64,000 nt of DNA from Favolaschia claudopus (Eukaryota > Basidiomycota > Agaricomycetes > Agaricales > Mycenaceae), in the NCBI GenBank assembly GCA_037176885.1, contig JAWWNJ010000053.1, positions 744,001-808,000 of the forward strand, in the 5' to 3' direction. How positions within the stretch are numbered: the first letter of the stretch is position 1; each line of letters starts with the position of its first letter. This document shows, piece after piece, positions 40,551-52,720 of this stretch. Under the pieces are notes generated by a model. That model searched no databases. It was given only the letters and a program-made list of their open reading frames with translations, and was not told where the DNA came from. The translations under genes were made by a program, and so were the position numbers.

Positions 40551-42985
40551 ATACAGCAACTTGCCCGCTGAGATTGCTTCGGATAATCATTTGATCACAG
40601 GCTCGGTGATATCCCAGATTTGATCTGTTGAAGAAACTGATTTTCTCGGATTTTGGCCCAACTTTCGGGAAATGTCACTGACTGCAGTAGGACTCCATCT
40701 GAACCTAAAACTGCCTCAAATCCATGAATCTAGACCACACAATGTCCTGTAACGGCAACCAAGATAGGTGTCAAACCTCGGAGCACAACCTCGGAAATTG
40801 ACAAAACCTCTTACCTCAACGTGGGTATCTTAACCACAGAGTATTCAACGATAAATAATGTCATACGGAGAATTCAGTGATCATGAGCACTCAGCATGCC
40901 CATAGAATTGACTGAACCTGAATGATGTTCTCAAGTTTCAAGATTCCCAACAACATTGAACAGATCTAGAGACCAAGGTTGTGCTGCGCATTCAACACTC
41001 GTAGGCAGTGCATTTTCACATAATTTCTCAAAAGGGAGCATATCAAGCCGAGAGCAAAGAACAGCAGGCAAAAGTTACTGAAGTGACGATAAGGACGCCT
41101 GGTTTCCTTGTTTCTTGACCAAAAAAACTACAGAAGCAAGAGCAAGTATTCAAGAGATCCCAGGAAGAGGGTTTCCTTGACTGAACAGCGACAATTTAGT
41201 CTCTCCTAGACAGACGCTCTATCATTTAGCTCGTACCTCGCTAGATAGAGTCTGTTGGTTACCGCGCCACCGTGCTGTGACACAGTTACATTGAAATCAC
41301 CCTAATATCATATACCAACCGCCCCACCTCATTGCTTCAATGTTGATCTCCTCAACCTGGCTACTCAACCCCTCCATTTAAATGCTTCAACTGCACGGAC
41401 AAACCCGCCCCGAATATCTTGAACCGTGAGAACTCTGGATGATCGCATCACTCTCCGCATTGTCAACTTTCCGATATTCATTCCTCGTCCCACTGCCAAG
41501 GGGCAGGTCATATTATGACCCGTATGGCTTCCATATTGTGATGACGGGCATTGCCCTTGCCAGAAACGGCATGTTTGCACTTGTTTATTCCCTTTGGTGC
41601 CTTGCAATTTCATGTTCCTTCGGTTTCTGTATTCTACACAAGTTATATGATCATTATGTCAAGGTAGAAATTGCTCAGAATATCTGTCCCATCATGTTTC
41701 CGAAAAAATATCTGACTTTCCCCTGGTATATGTATTTCTGCGTGCAATTCAAGTTGGGACCCGCATATTTGCGAACTTCATGTGTCCGGAAAAAATTACA
41801 AAGAATGCCCTGACACCTTCCTATCAGTATTTAGCTATCTTAGGCATGCTCATCTCCCTCCAAATCTTCACAATGCAGCCGGAATGGACGCAAATTCTGG
41901 GTGTTGTAACACATGTCACAGGCGTCACACGGTTGAACTCTGGAAGTTACGCCTGCCCGTGTGTCTCACAACATGGCCGGGACCCTTCGTCTTCGCAGTA
42001 AAAAATGTTTTTATAGCCTCCAGAAGTCTTGTGATGATTTCAGAACCTGAATAATCCCCGTTGATGCGAAATTAACTGTGTATTTCAGGTAAATCCAACC
42101 TGCCGCAGACCCCATAAGAAGAAATCACAGAATCCCTCATAGTAGTACTGAAGAGAAGCTACCAAAATTATGGAAACAGCGCCAAAATCAGGGAATTCTT
42201 GACGTTGCAATCAATTGAAGCATGTTTTACACTAATTTCAACACAAACACTGATATGGCGGTCGCCCTTGATTCTGTTGCAAGAGTCGAATGAGCTAAAT
42301 ATCAAACTATAACTCTATGCCAACTATTCTTTATGATATTGAACCCAAAGTGACCTTGCAAGCCTCGCTAATAACTGATTTCACTCATCTTCCGTAGAAA
42401 TCCTTCACACCTTTCAAATCTTCGTCAATCCTCTGGTTCCCCTGAGCAAAACTGTTGATCTTTAGCATGTCAACAAAAGTACTATGCCGGATCTTTTGTT
42501 TCGAGCCAGTGTCCTGAGAAAGACCCGTAAGTTTCGTTCAAATGGCGCCAATTTTCTGTATTTTGAAAAAATCAAGATTCCGGCATGATACTTTTGTTTT
42601 CCTGCCTATTTACTACAGTTTCTGTCATGGAGTTGAAGGGATAGCATGAGGTTGGAAGCCGCTGAAGCTTTTACGAAGTTACCAAAAAAGGTTATTCCAC
42701 TAGTTCCTCGCAGCAGCACATTTTCGATGAAATTTCTTTAATTCAACAACACAATGAGCATTTCTGAGTGTTATTGTGCACACCTGAGCTTGAACCAAGC
42801 TGAGATTGTGCCGTGGGCAGGAGTTCTGAACACATTCCACAGTCGCACTCAATCAATCAATCAATCAATATTCCATTATCCTCACTGCGGGCCGTTTATC
42901 GGCCCATGTCGGAGTCTAGCAGTACATTGACTGTATCACTAATTGGTAATCATTCGGCTGCCCTTGATCCTTCAAACTCTCTACA
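40551..42985. other. 2.4 kb without recognisable genes
   Basis: Holds hairpin copy c3 (41207-41266) and a loose inverted repeat at about 42476-42595 (AAAAGTACTATGCCGGATC against GATTCCGGCATGATACTTTT), perhaps an old MITE. TCAATCAATCAATCAAT occurs near 42850. ORFs up to 124 aa (41439-41813) lack motifs. Confidence 0.5.
41207..41266. repeat. Structured hairpin motif, copy c3
   Basis: ACAGAC, GC, TCTATC, ATT, TAGC, loop TCGTACCTC, GCTA, GATAGA, GTCTGT, then ACCGCG. It is preceded by TAGTCTCTC as in copy c2. The flanks are otherwise unrelated to the other copies. Confidence 0.75.
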
Positions 42986-43159
42986 ATGATTCCCGCAACG
43001 AGGGGCTGTGTTTCTCCAAACGGGGTTGTCGGTGCCGCACTACCGCTTGGCGTGAGTGACACGATCGTGGGGCGATCACGTGCCAGTGTGGTCATGAGGT
43101 TGGTCAGCCGAAATCGGCGCGGCGGAATCTCGGAGTGTCTAAATTGTTTCTCCGAGGGT

Positions 43160-43246
43160 GGGGGCTGCAGGATTCGAACCTGCGACCTTAGCAGTGTGCG
43201 CGTGGTCGACCTTAGGGGATGGTTACCGCTGTGCCATCCAACCCCG
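43160..43246 (-). tRNA. tRNA-like sequence (tRNA gene or relic)
   Basis: On the minus strand there is an A-box-like TGGCACAGCGG and, about 40 bases later, a perfect T-arm GCAGG-TTCGAAT-CCTGC that contains a B-box GGTTCGAATCC. The last seven bases AGCCCCC pair with GGGGTT at the 5' side except for the first pair. About 87 bases long, as in long-variable-arm or intron-containing tRNAs. The anticodon stem could not be folded convincingly, so isotype is not assigned. It may instead be the head of a tRNA-derived SINE or a worn tRNA. Confidence 0.55.
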
Positions 43247-43730
43247 ATCGCGGAGCAACTTAACCATTTTACGAGCAGATGAGATTTTATTGGTCAATCC
43301 TTGTTTCAGGTTGAATAATAAGATCTTGGGCCTTGCTACGGCCACATGGAGGATCTGTAGATCATGGAAACGCCCCTGATTTCTTGATTTAAAGCTGTAT
43401 TGACCACATGGACGAGTCTTTTCAATTTATTTCGTTCCGCATGTATCACCCAAAATACCGGGTCTACCTACATTATTTATTCCCGAACTTCCCTCTGTAA
43501 CGTGGTACAAATTATTACCCATTTATACGTATCCTCTGGTGCCAATCCAACGTCCGAACCCCTCAAGTTCGCAGGAAATACCTCTTGGAACTCGTGCTTC
43601 CTTCCTCACTCGCCCTCCTGTCCTAAATCTTCTGGAGTTTTATTATCAACGGTAAACTTCATCCAGATATCGTTTTCACACCTCGGTCCACAGATTTGTC
43701 TCTTCTATTGATTCTCCCCGGATATCGCAG

Positions 43731-43800
43731 GATTATAGAGATTGCGATGAGCCATTGGAGCCATTGAATGGCTAACGATTTCCCGATTAGGGAACTTTTA
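43731..43800. mobile_element. Family U fragment, single end
   Basis: TTATAGAGATTGCGATGAGC and the next 45 bases match the left end of the U element at 415-480. No right end was seen. Confidence 0.6.
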
Positions 43801-44368
43801 ACTACGCCAAATTATCACTTCCACCTGCATAAAGCGGAAAAGGGGTTTTAAAGAGCGTCAATAAGCTTTGGGATACTTATTCCCCTGACACTGCCTTGCA
43901 GTGATTTCTATTTGTGAAATACTCTGGAGTGATTCTCATTAAAGGAGGCCCCTACTTGGATATCACTGTAGCCCGCAAACCCCATGAATTTCACGCAGTT
44001 GATTCACCCAATCTTCACCTGAAGTTCACCAGAAAAGCCCATGAATTTCACGCAGAACTTGTGAATTTCACGGGGTTCAATTAACCTAGGTGGACTAAGT
44101 GAATGGAACGTTTCATGGGGTTCATTCACATTGAATTTCACGGAATGATAGTTTCAATTCTCCTTCATTTTTTACCTGAGAATTCATTCATAAACTACGT
44201 GAAAATTCGATTGAAAGTCCGTGAAAAATCAATTGGGCCAATCTTGCTTTGACCACCTAAGGCATCTACCTTTCCGTGCCGTAAGGGACCTCTGAGGTCC
44301 CTTTTTATGGTCGATTAAACCCCCCTCAGAGGGGTCTGCCTCCGCGGGAGGTTAGTCATGTATTACTA
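43801..44368. other. Non-coding; short direct repeats and a palindrome
   Basis: ATGAATTTCACGCAG occurs twice (about 43983 and 44040), with further GAATTTCACG words up to 44150. At about 44286 GGGACCTCTGAGGTCCC is a near-perfect palindrome, followed by CCCCTCAGAGGGG, another palindrome. Confidence 0.55.
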
Positions 44369-44895
44369 CTCGGCATGACCAAAAGTAACCGGAATTGTAG
44401 AATTTATATAGGAATTTCAATGGTCAACCAGCTTTGATGGGTCCAGATCTTACCTATAGCATGTTTTCTCTAACTTGCCACCGATTGGAACATCGAACAG
44501 CCAGAGAAATATTCGAAATTCAGAAATTTCCCAATTTGGCAATATCTGCGTTTTTAAAATAGCAATTGGACAGATATGGGGTCAATGAGTACTCGAAAAA
44601 TGGGATTTAGGTCTTATGATAATGTAGATGAAATGCCAGAATTTAGCATCCTAGTCTCCACCTTTTGTGAGACGTTAAAAACTGGGCATAATGTTCAACC
44701 ATCATAACATAAATAATTGCAATTCAAATAGACGCACAACAAAGAGCACAGTGGACCCAAACTACTTCATATGCAACAGCATATACTTCTACCATGATTA
44801 CAGTACCAATCCTCCCAGCGGTTCTGTGTGCTAGCTTGCCATATATAGGCAATTTGTGATCTTTTGTGATTCCGGTTACTTTTGGTCATACCGAG
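44369..44895. mobile_element. TA-flanked MITE
   Basis: Tips CTCGGCATGACCAAAAGTAA and, reversed, CTCGGTATGACCAAAAGTAA, flanked by TA (44367-44368, 44896-44897). The tips are related to those of the element at 34738 (CTCGGTGTTACAAAAAGTAA). AT-rich interior, non-coding. Confidence 0.85.
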
Positions 44896-45668
44896 TAAAT
44901 TAGGACCCTCTAAATCGGGTGGCAAACGCGTGACCGTCGTGAGCAGCCTCCCTTTACCGTCGCGGAGGCTTCTCCAAACAATCTCTAGGACCGGAAATCG
45001 ACACACAATGAACCTCAATCCACTCCTCATCGGTCCTCCGTCTTCGCTACTCTTTCCCCATCTCCAGAGCCTCTGTTACTGCCTACCGGAGTACTATAGT
45101 CTATTAGTATGTCGCCATCCACACCGATTATATTCGTGCATCGTGCTGAAACTTGCTTATGGAGACTCAGACTAAGGATCAGCTTCATTGTGAAGAAAGA
45201 ATCGGCTTTCAAAATACCTCACAACTTCATTTCTGAGTTAATCTGCCCTCCCAAATAGGCGCACAATTTGGCGGAGGCTTCCCTACCTATAGTATATAGT
45301 TTCTGACATTCAGTGCAAATCTCAGCTACTTATCGTATTTAAGCAGATCAATCTGGCAGGTAAGACTTGACCTTCGCGAAGGGTCGGCGAAGGTCCTTAG
45401 GTTCGCGGAGGCTCCGCCAATTCCTCTGCCAGGGAATTCCGACGGCTCAAGCACCTTACCATGTTGTTGTTGAAATAGCTGCCGCAGAGCTAGCGGCCAA
45501 ACGAGATAGCGGGGTGGTAGCGGGGAAATCCCTTGCAAACGCGCAAGGGGATTCAGCATTACAAACGAAAATATAAGTACATCGGATAGGCGGAATAATA
45601 AAAGCCGAAGAGTAATACAGAATCGCGTACGTCCGCGATTGAACGGGACGTGCGCAGCAGCGGGCGGG
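44896..45668. other. No gene recognised
   Basis: Contains palindromic GACCTTCGCGAAGGGTC at about 45368. ORFs are unassigned. Confidence 0.4.
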
Positions 45669-46148
45669 TCAGCTGAGTCGGGGCAGTGCGAGTCGGGCAC
45701 ACTCGGAATTCCAACACACCCCCGCGAGTGCGCCATACGAGCACGCACCCCCGCAAACCATGCAGCGTCCAACAAACAGAATATTCACCAAGCGCATTTT
45801 CCTCCTCGCATCCGAATCCAACCCAATAGCCAAATTAGCGGCCCCAACCTTCTTCTTCTTGATGAACTCAGACAGAGCTGCGCGGTAGGGACAGTCACGC
45901 TTGAGATGTCCAGTCTCATCGCAAACGTAGCAGCGAGTAACGGAGTCGGCGGCCATTGCTTCATCGCAATCGGACGCGGAAGACGATGTGCGAGCGGGGA
46001 GAGAAGGCTTCGAGCCGTTCTGGGTTTCGGCAGAAAGCAACTGACACGTATTTGTGTCAGTGTGCGTGGCCGGCGGTCTCAGTCCGGCAGAAAGCACCGG
46101 TAGTAAAGCAGTTACCGAAAGGAAGTTCGACGAAGGTACAGTGTACAT
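45669..46148 (-). pseudogene. Ty1/copia-type Gag zinc-knuckle fragment
   Basis: Minus-strand frame with CYVCDETGHLKRDC, a CX2CX4HX4C zinc knuckle, followed by PYRAALSEFIKKKKVGAANL. A knuckle near the end of a short Gag is typical of copia-type elements. N-terminal capsid sequence was not recognised, and no protease motif follows. Confidence 0.6.
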
Positions 46149-46329
46149 CCCAGCGCAATGATGCCGTACAACTGCCGGATATCACTCGTCACCAGTAAAT
46201 TATCCACCTTGCTGCCTTCGTCTTCAATCTCATTCTCTATTTCCCGTGGCAGACCTCGAGAAGGCCCCTACACTATTCCCGCTCCCGCTCATGACTTCCT
46301 GGCGCCCTCCACATGGTGGAATTATTTAA

Positions 46330-47480
46330 ACAACAGCCCCCTCGGGCTCGTACACTTCTCCGACACTTTGACCACGCACCATCCCGTCGGGCAGTATCAG
46401 GCGTGTCCTCCAACTGCTCGTATTAACAACAGCCATCTCGTGAATGTGCACTCTTCCGATACCAAGAGCCACGTGCCCTCCTCCAATACTTTCATCAGCC
46501 ACGTTGCACATGTATACTCTTCCGATGCTTCCATCACGCGCCATACTGCTGCGCAGTATCACAGTAATACACGCGGAGCTGTCAAACGGCTGCTCGGCAT
46601 TGGTCGGCAGTGTTGATCGGTATCAGCCGGTGGTGTCCAGTGAGGCGTAAATGGCTTCTGTTGAGAGCCGTTGAGTTCCACTGGCTTCCATTGGATTAGG
46701 TTCCACCGTGCGCCATTGGACTCCAGTGGCTTCCAGTGGAATCCATTAATTATCATCATTTTTTCCTTCAATCCCCCGACAAGGATTGCGCTGTGTAAAT
46801 TTATTCTGTTGAACATCTAAATTGAAAGGCCTTTCACGTCGAATTCAAAATCAATTTGCGTGCTGACCCTCAGTAGACCCTTCAACCGTTACAATTATAA
46901 TGAATATATCACTCAAAGCCTTCAACCAGTATGTGTAAACGATATCAATTTGACAGAGTTCGCATTGTTGAACAGCACGGGAAACCGAACCAACACGTTT
47001 GACCGAAGCCATTTAACGGAAGGTCATTAGCGTAGGTAATTACCCAAGTTATCATCAATTCTTCACAAGAACACTGCGAAACCATCCGTAATGGTTGAAA
47101 TGTTTTGAATTGCTTGCTTTGGGGTTCACTAATGTGTATTGAATAATGTTAGATGTATTATCCAGATCATAAACAGAGAACCAAGACTTACTGGCTGGAT
47201 TCAAGCCTTTTTCATGGCTCGGAGCCCACCAATTTCCATTGTGTTGCACTGGAGTTTGCCGTATTGAATGCCGCTGATGATCACTGGAATTCGTTTTGCA
47301 GGCACCGATTCACATCATCAATCAACGGCCGCCAACAGCCAACGGCGGCCACTGGTGGCCGCCAGTGACTTTCCTAGTGATGGGTGTATTACTCCAGTAT
47401 CAGGCGACTCCTCATATTGGGAACAGCCACCCCGCGCATGTGCACTCCTCCGATACTTCCATCACGCACCTCGACAGTGT
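46330..47480. repeat. Degenerate short-unit repeat region
   Basis: The word group CACTCTTCCGATRCTTCCATCACGC recurs in variant form at about 46352, 46448, 46511 and 47441. At 46650-46750 units of the type TTCCACTGGCTTCCATTGGA are repeated, and at about 47335-47370 GGCGGCCACTGGTGGCCGCC is palindromic. Not coding in any convincing frame. Confidence 0.5.
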
Positions 47481-47511
47481 GACAGGGAAGTGAAATCGGC
47501 GCAGAGGATTA

Positions 47512-47894
47512 TTGCAATTTTCATAATTAATGGCACTTCGCCAAAATATAAAAAAAAGTTTAAGTTCGAGGGAGGACCTTTCAATGCTTTCATCGGAGGT
47601 TCCCGCGAGTCGGCCGAAATGCCGCCGCGGCGCCGCACAACCATCAAAATGTGCAACACTGCATATCGGTGTTCCCGCCGGACTTCCCGACGGTGCGGGA
47701 CAACGTGGAGGCTAAGATGGACGACGACCGACGATAGCCGGAGGACGGGCAGAGCGCCCATGGCGCGTTTAAAAAAAAGGGCGGGACAAACAATTAAAAC
47801 AAATGCCGTCATTCCCCGCTGCGCCCACGGCCCTTCTCAGACTGAAACTTTTTTTTATATTTTGGCGAAGTGCCATTAATTATGAAAATTGCAA
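47512..47894. mobile_element. TA-flanked MITE with 50-bp arms
   Basis: Tips TTGCAATTTTCATAATTAAT and reverse, nearly perfect for about 50 bp, flanked by TA (47510-47511, 47895-47896). The interior is GC-rich, unlike the arms, and may be captured DNA. Confidence 0.88.
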
Positions 47895-47994
47895 TAAGCT
47901 CGGTGGCCCATAACCTAAAGTAGGTCAAAAGGTGATGAGAGCGCGATGAACGGCCGTGAACAAGTGAGTCGGAGTCAGCTAGAGTATATTAGAG

Positions 47995-48124
47995 AGCTAG
48001 TCGACGTGGGGAACAAGTGACTAGTACCTGGAGTATATCAGAGACTACAAGGACTGTGAGTAGAAAGTAGAAAGTAAAGTAAAGGTATACGCACGCTAGT
48101 CGACGTGGGGAACAAGTGACTAGC
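47995..48124. repeat. Two direct repeats, 99 bp apart
   Basis: GCTAGTCGACGTGGGGAACA (29 identical bases in all) at 47996 and again at 48095. Confidence 0.8.
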
Positions 48125-48249
48125 GGGCAGCAAAGGTAACGAGCAGTATATAAGGTAGTGAAGGGGATGGTGATGGCGATGCGACGGTACGGGTGCAAAG
48201 GATGATGAAACGACGAAAAGAAATCGGAACGGAGTGGAAGCTCACGGAT

Positions 48250-49250
48250 CAATCCTACAACAGATACCTCGGAATCTGCTAGAAAGAATGATCGTGGGTG
48301 TTTCTTCGTTGTTCTAATCGATACTTGGCCTCAACTATCCTTTCTCTCGATCAATCCGTTTAGTCATGATAGTCATACGGGATTCGACCGAGATTTGTTT
48401 AATTCTTTATCTCTGTGTGGAAATCCAAATCGCAGGGGCTTTGAACGGGTTTGAGTGGAATCTAATTACCTACCCTGAAGTTGGGATCACTCTAAATTGA
48501 ATTTATGGCATTCATTGGCCTGTTGTTTGGTGACCAATTCCTTCAATACTTCTTCTGTGTTTCCGAAACCGTTGTTGGGCGCTAGATCGTCAATATTTCT
48601 CGGTTGATGAGCTACCTTGTCCTAAATTGAGGACATATAATGCGCGAGAGCTTCTCAAAACCAACAATCATTTGAAACAATCGGAAATCTGGGTCTAGAA
48701 ATTCATGTCACCGAAATGTACACCGAGAACCTATTCTTCTTCAAGACAGTGTCCAGCGCCTGTATCTGGGCTTTTGATTTGAAGTCCAGTGTTCTCACCG
48801 AATGGAATCAACACCCCCAAATCTCCAGCGTGGATAGAATGTTCAATAGATCAAGCAGATGAGTTGCGCTCAATTTGAGGAAGGGATGTTCAAGTACGCC
48901 AGCATTAACAATCTTAGGGTCTTAAGGTTGAATGTTGTTAACATAGCCTTCGACCTGCCTTCAAGGTCCTTCGAAAAAGCGGTAGGATAATGAAACTCGT
49001 AGTCGTGGTACTTATCCAGTGAAGATCTATAGAAATACGTTCAAGGATTTCCGATTCACAGTAGTAGAAAATACTCGTGAACATCCGGGCTCGAATACAT
49101 ACTCACATGCCATGTTCAACCTGCCGCCGAATGGTATTGCCACGAGGGCCGATAGATGCCGAGGTCCCGATGTGTGCCGCATCTTGCCGTGCAGTACCCT
49201 CGGCCTGTCGGCGGACCCTCAAATCTGCGCCGCAGGTTCGGCTGCGTTGT
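48250..49250. other. No gene recognised
   Basis: About 1 kb with no long frame, no inverted repeats and no familiar motif. Confidence 0.4.
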
Positions 49251-49254
49251 TTTC

Positions 49255-50990
49255 TGTACTAGCAAGTAGGTCAAGTATGCAAGTACAGTAAAAGTGAGGC
49301 TTGACAAGTCAAGTACAGTACAGTACAAGTCAAGTTAAGCTAAGCAAATTATTGTCTACTTGAGTCGCCAAGTTAGTTGGGCGAGGCAAACACTCGAGTA
49401 CTTGGACAAGTTACAAGTGGCAGTATTAGTATAATACAGTGCCAGTTAAGTAAACTGCAACTCCCCCTGGACTCCAAGTATGAATTACAGTAAGTACAAA
49501 GCCAAGTTAAGTACTGTTCAAGTAAAGTTAAGTACAGTCATTTGCGCAACTCTTTCCCACATATCACACGGTTCAACTCGTCCGCACCCATCGTGTTGGA
49601 GCAGCAAAGGAGACAAGGATTCGAGATTAGCGAGGGAAGGTTATACAGATGAGAATGAGAGAACAAAAGGGAGAGGTTAGTATATAATTAGCTAAGTTAA
49701 GTACTAAGTCGTCCAAGTTAATTCAAGCAATTCACGACAGGCTGAGTAGTGTTATAGAGTTAGGCTAAGTAAACTGCTGTAGGATTAAGAGGCCGCTCGA
49801 TTTAGTCCGGTGAAGGGAATGCAACTACAGTCCGGTTAAGTAAGTTGAAGGTGGTTAAGTATGATGCAGGCTCGGTCAAGTAAAGTAGAGGTTACAGTCA
49901 AGTACAGTACATGCGAAGTGAAATACAGGAACGTGCAAGTTCAATGAGGAAAATATCGGTGATCGGAATGATTACATAGCACCTAAGTCAAGTTCAAGCA
50001 CAATGAAGCAAGAATTACTCCTTATCACCCGATCTCGGATGTTTGAACAAAAGTAAGTTGCTTTTATTGATATACTTAGGCTTGACTTAGGCAGGCGGTA
50101 AATTAAGTTAAGTATAGTTGAAGTACAAGTTAGTTCAAGTACAAGTAAGTTAAGCCCAGTCAATACAGTAGTCCAGAGCAATGTCCTTGAAGTTATCAAA
50201 GAAGCTCAAGATCCCAACCGGTGTTCGACACACTGTTCGCTTGGTATTGGAAGTACAGTCGAAGCTGTCATAACCCATAGCCCTCGGTGGAGCCAAAAAG
50301 GTATGGGATATGATAGATTTATGGGTTATCCCAGCCAAGAACCGGTCAAAAACCCCCAAAAATGTATGGGTTAAGGGAGATTATGGGTTATGAGAGCTAT
50401 GGGTTATGACAGCTTCGACTGTAAGTGTCGAATTGCGGTCCCGCAGGTCTCGCTGTAGACATTATATTAACTTGTAGTAACAACTGGTATCCCAAACTTT
50501 CTCCGAAGGGCGTAATCTCATTTTCGGTCCATAATCGGCGCTCCAAGTTAGGGTTCGATTATCCGATTTGGTCGCTGAACTTCCCGGATGATATGGACTT
50601 AGCCACGCCAAAACGACGCGCTATGTGCAGGCTAGGGTTAATTAAATTGTGCATAGGTACTCATCCCAATGCTACTTTTTAACGATTAGAATACCCGGTG
50701 ATTTCACGATCAAACAGTAGATAGCAACATGCGAAACAACCTCGCTTTAAAGTAAGCTGCTCCGTGACTAGCAGAAAGGACTCAGACAGAATAAGGGCTA
50801 AAGGAACACAGAGATGGTATACAACTGTATTTTAGTGATAATATTGTATTCGTGCAAGTACAAGTTACGTACAAGTTAGATTTGCCAAGCGCGGGAAAAA
50901 TTATGTCAAGTCAAGTTAAGTTAAGTAAAGTACGCCTAGCCAAGGGAAGCGGCCATCAAAGTACAAGTTAGCTACCTCAAGTTACTTTTT
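49255..50990. repeat. Degenerate AAGTACAGT/CAAGTTAAGT low-complexity DNA
   Basis: Words AAGTACAGT, CAAGTTAAGT, AAGTACAAGT and GTCAAGT recur dozens of times over about 1.7 kb without a fixed period, mixed with ordinary sequence. The densest parts are 49255-49540, 49680-49960, 50080-50165 and 50850-50990. A TA-flanked MITE (50256-50421) is inserted in it. Confidence 0.75.
50256..50421. mobile_element. 166-bp TA-flanked MITE
   Basis: Tips CAGTCGAAGCTGTCATAACC and exact reverse, flanked by TA (50254-50255, 50422-50423). GGGTTATG words repeat inside. A diverged relative may exist at 27139-27300. Confidence 0.88.
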
Positions 50991-51408
50991 GCGGTCTCAA
51001 TGTTCTCGGGACCATCTTTCCGATGCCAATGTCAAATCGCTGATGGCACTGATGTCCAAATAAGTCAATTTTTGCACTATGTATTCAATTCACCCCTCTA
51101 CCAGCCTCTACCACGGTCCACTACACTCTTTTTTCGATTACTCTACTTTGATATTGTGATTTCCATCACTGCTAGTCCAGTCATGCAGTAGCTAGTTTAT
51201 GTTTCTCGTTTCCGATTTACCATTCCAACACTCTACAGCTCAAACCTCCCCATAAAATGTTCTGAACGTCTGCATATCAACTTTCCCGTAAGTTCAGATT
51301 TTGAAGTGCCTTTCTGTCCATAGATTCCAGGGTGGTTACCATCGGATATCATGAGATTCGGCATCAGGCTCCAAAATGGCTGCTATGGTGCGCTTGGCCT
51401 AAACAAGT
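50991..51408. other. No gene; Z-like tip at the end
   Basis: TATGGTGCGCTTGGCCTAAA at about 51386 is a family Z tip, cut off by the family T element that follows. Confidence 0.45.
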
Positions 51409-51542
51409 TTGCGGTGAGCCGCCAGAAGCCACCAGGTGGCGGTATGAACGAAAATCGAAAACGAAAACGCGGCTAGCTGATATTGATCAGGCGGCCTTCC
51501 AGGCCATCAAGTCCATCAATTGCGAGGATTCAGAAACGAAAA

Positions 51543-52075
51543 CAAGGGCCTTCCGAGATAAGAAATTTCCTTATATAGAAGGGGGGGAGGGGGGTCCCAA
51601 GGGCCTTGAGAAAAAACTTTCATATGATTTTTTGTAACTCGGTTCTGAGGGTTGTATGCAGCAGATATATGCTAGGTACGTTGCTCTACAGCCTTATTTT
51701 AGCAATTCAGTACTTCAGATCCAACTCTGGCCACCATTGTCACCGTCAGATGGGTTTGACCGCCGCTCGGGCCTCTCGGCAGCCTCGGCTGTCAGTGTGT
51801 ATGCTGTTGTTTGGTCCAAAAGACTGGTTGCTGACATTGAGAAATATTTGCACAGTGCAGGTACGTGGAAATGTGCAAAATAACAGGTTCTTCGCTTCAA
51901 ATGCTGATGTTGAGTCCGAAAATACATAAATTTGATACAGCTAACAAATTGGGCGGTGGGAAGATCACGTGAATTTACCATATAAGGCATATTACGGCAG
52001 CAGGAAGGGAGGGGGGGTCGCCCGAAGTCGCTGAAAAAAAAACTTCGACCCCCGGTACGGATCGGTATCCCCTTG
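51543..52075. mobile_element. hAT-like element, family X, copy 2
   Basis: Tips CAAGGG and CCCTTG with an 8-bp duplication AACGAAAA at 51535-51542 and 52076-52083. Two GGGAGGGGGGTC..AAAAAAACTT motifs lie near the ends in the same orientation, as in copy 1. Mutator copy 1 shows the empty site. Confidence 0.8.
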
Positions 52076-52720
52076 AACGAAAATGACCGGTTTCAACACG
52101 GCAAAGAAGCCGAAAGGACTGGATTGATGTCACAGTCACAATGTACGTTGTCTATCGTGCTTGCCGAACGTGTCCGAGTGGCTGTACCAGGTCACGCACA
52201 CGGCGTGCTTTAGCACTCTAAATTATCAATTGATTTAAGAGTGAAGATCACTCAGTGCAAGACTCAGTGCGCTCTGCACTTCAGAATCATAAAATAGAAA
52301 TTTTTTACGACACCCATTCGTGGCAAACATGATATAGACGAACACTAAAGGCAAACAGGAAACAAGAATGGACTACATAAAGTAAACAAATATTATTATT
52401 TTATATTTTGGTTAATTTGTGTTGGCTGCCGGCAGTAGCTAAGTTGCACGAGCATATCAATTTGCGGGGAAAAACGGCAATTTCGGGTACTTTTGGTAGC
52501 TGCGAGTACAAAAGCGGAGCATCGGAACCAACATACAGCCGTTTTGGAAACAATATACGGGTTTTGAGTGGTGCTCGTGCTTACGTTTCGATCGAGCAAG
52601 CATGTACGTGACCGTGACCCTTGGCGTGATGACATCATAGAGCCGACCTTGACTTGTTCCGTGCCGACTGTTTCATTTTCGTTTCTGAACCTGCTGCCGA
52701 CGGGCACCGCCGGCCATCTA

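Noticed and set aside
40225..40551. 108 aa ORF
   Set aside because: Its second half is the inverted-repeat MITE 40385-40548.
42986..43379. ORFs reading GGCRIRTCDL and GFEPATLAVC
   Set aside because: Classic false translations of the antisense strand of a tRNA T-arm; they support the tRNA call and are not proteins.
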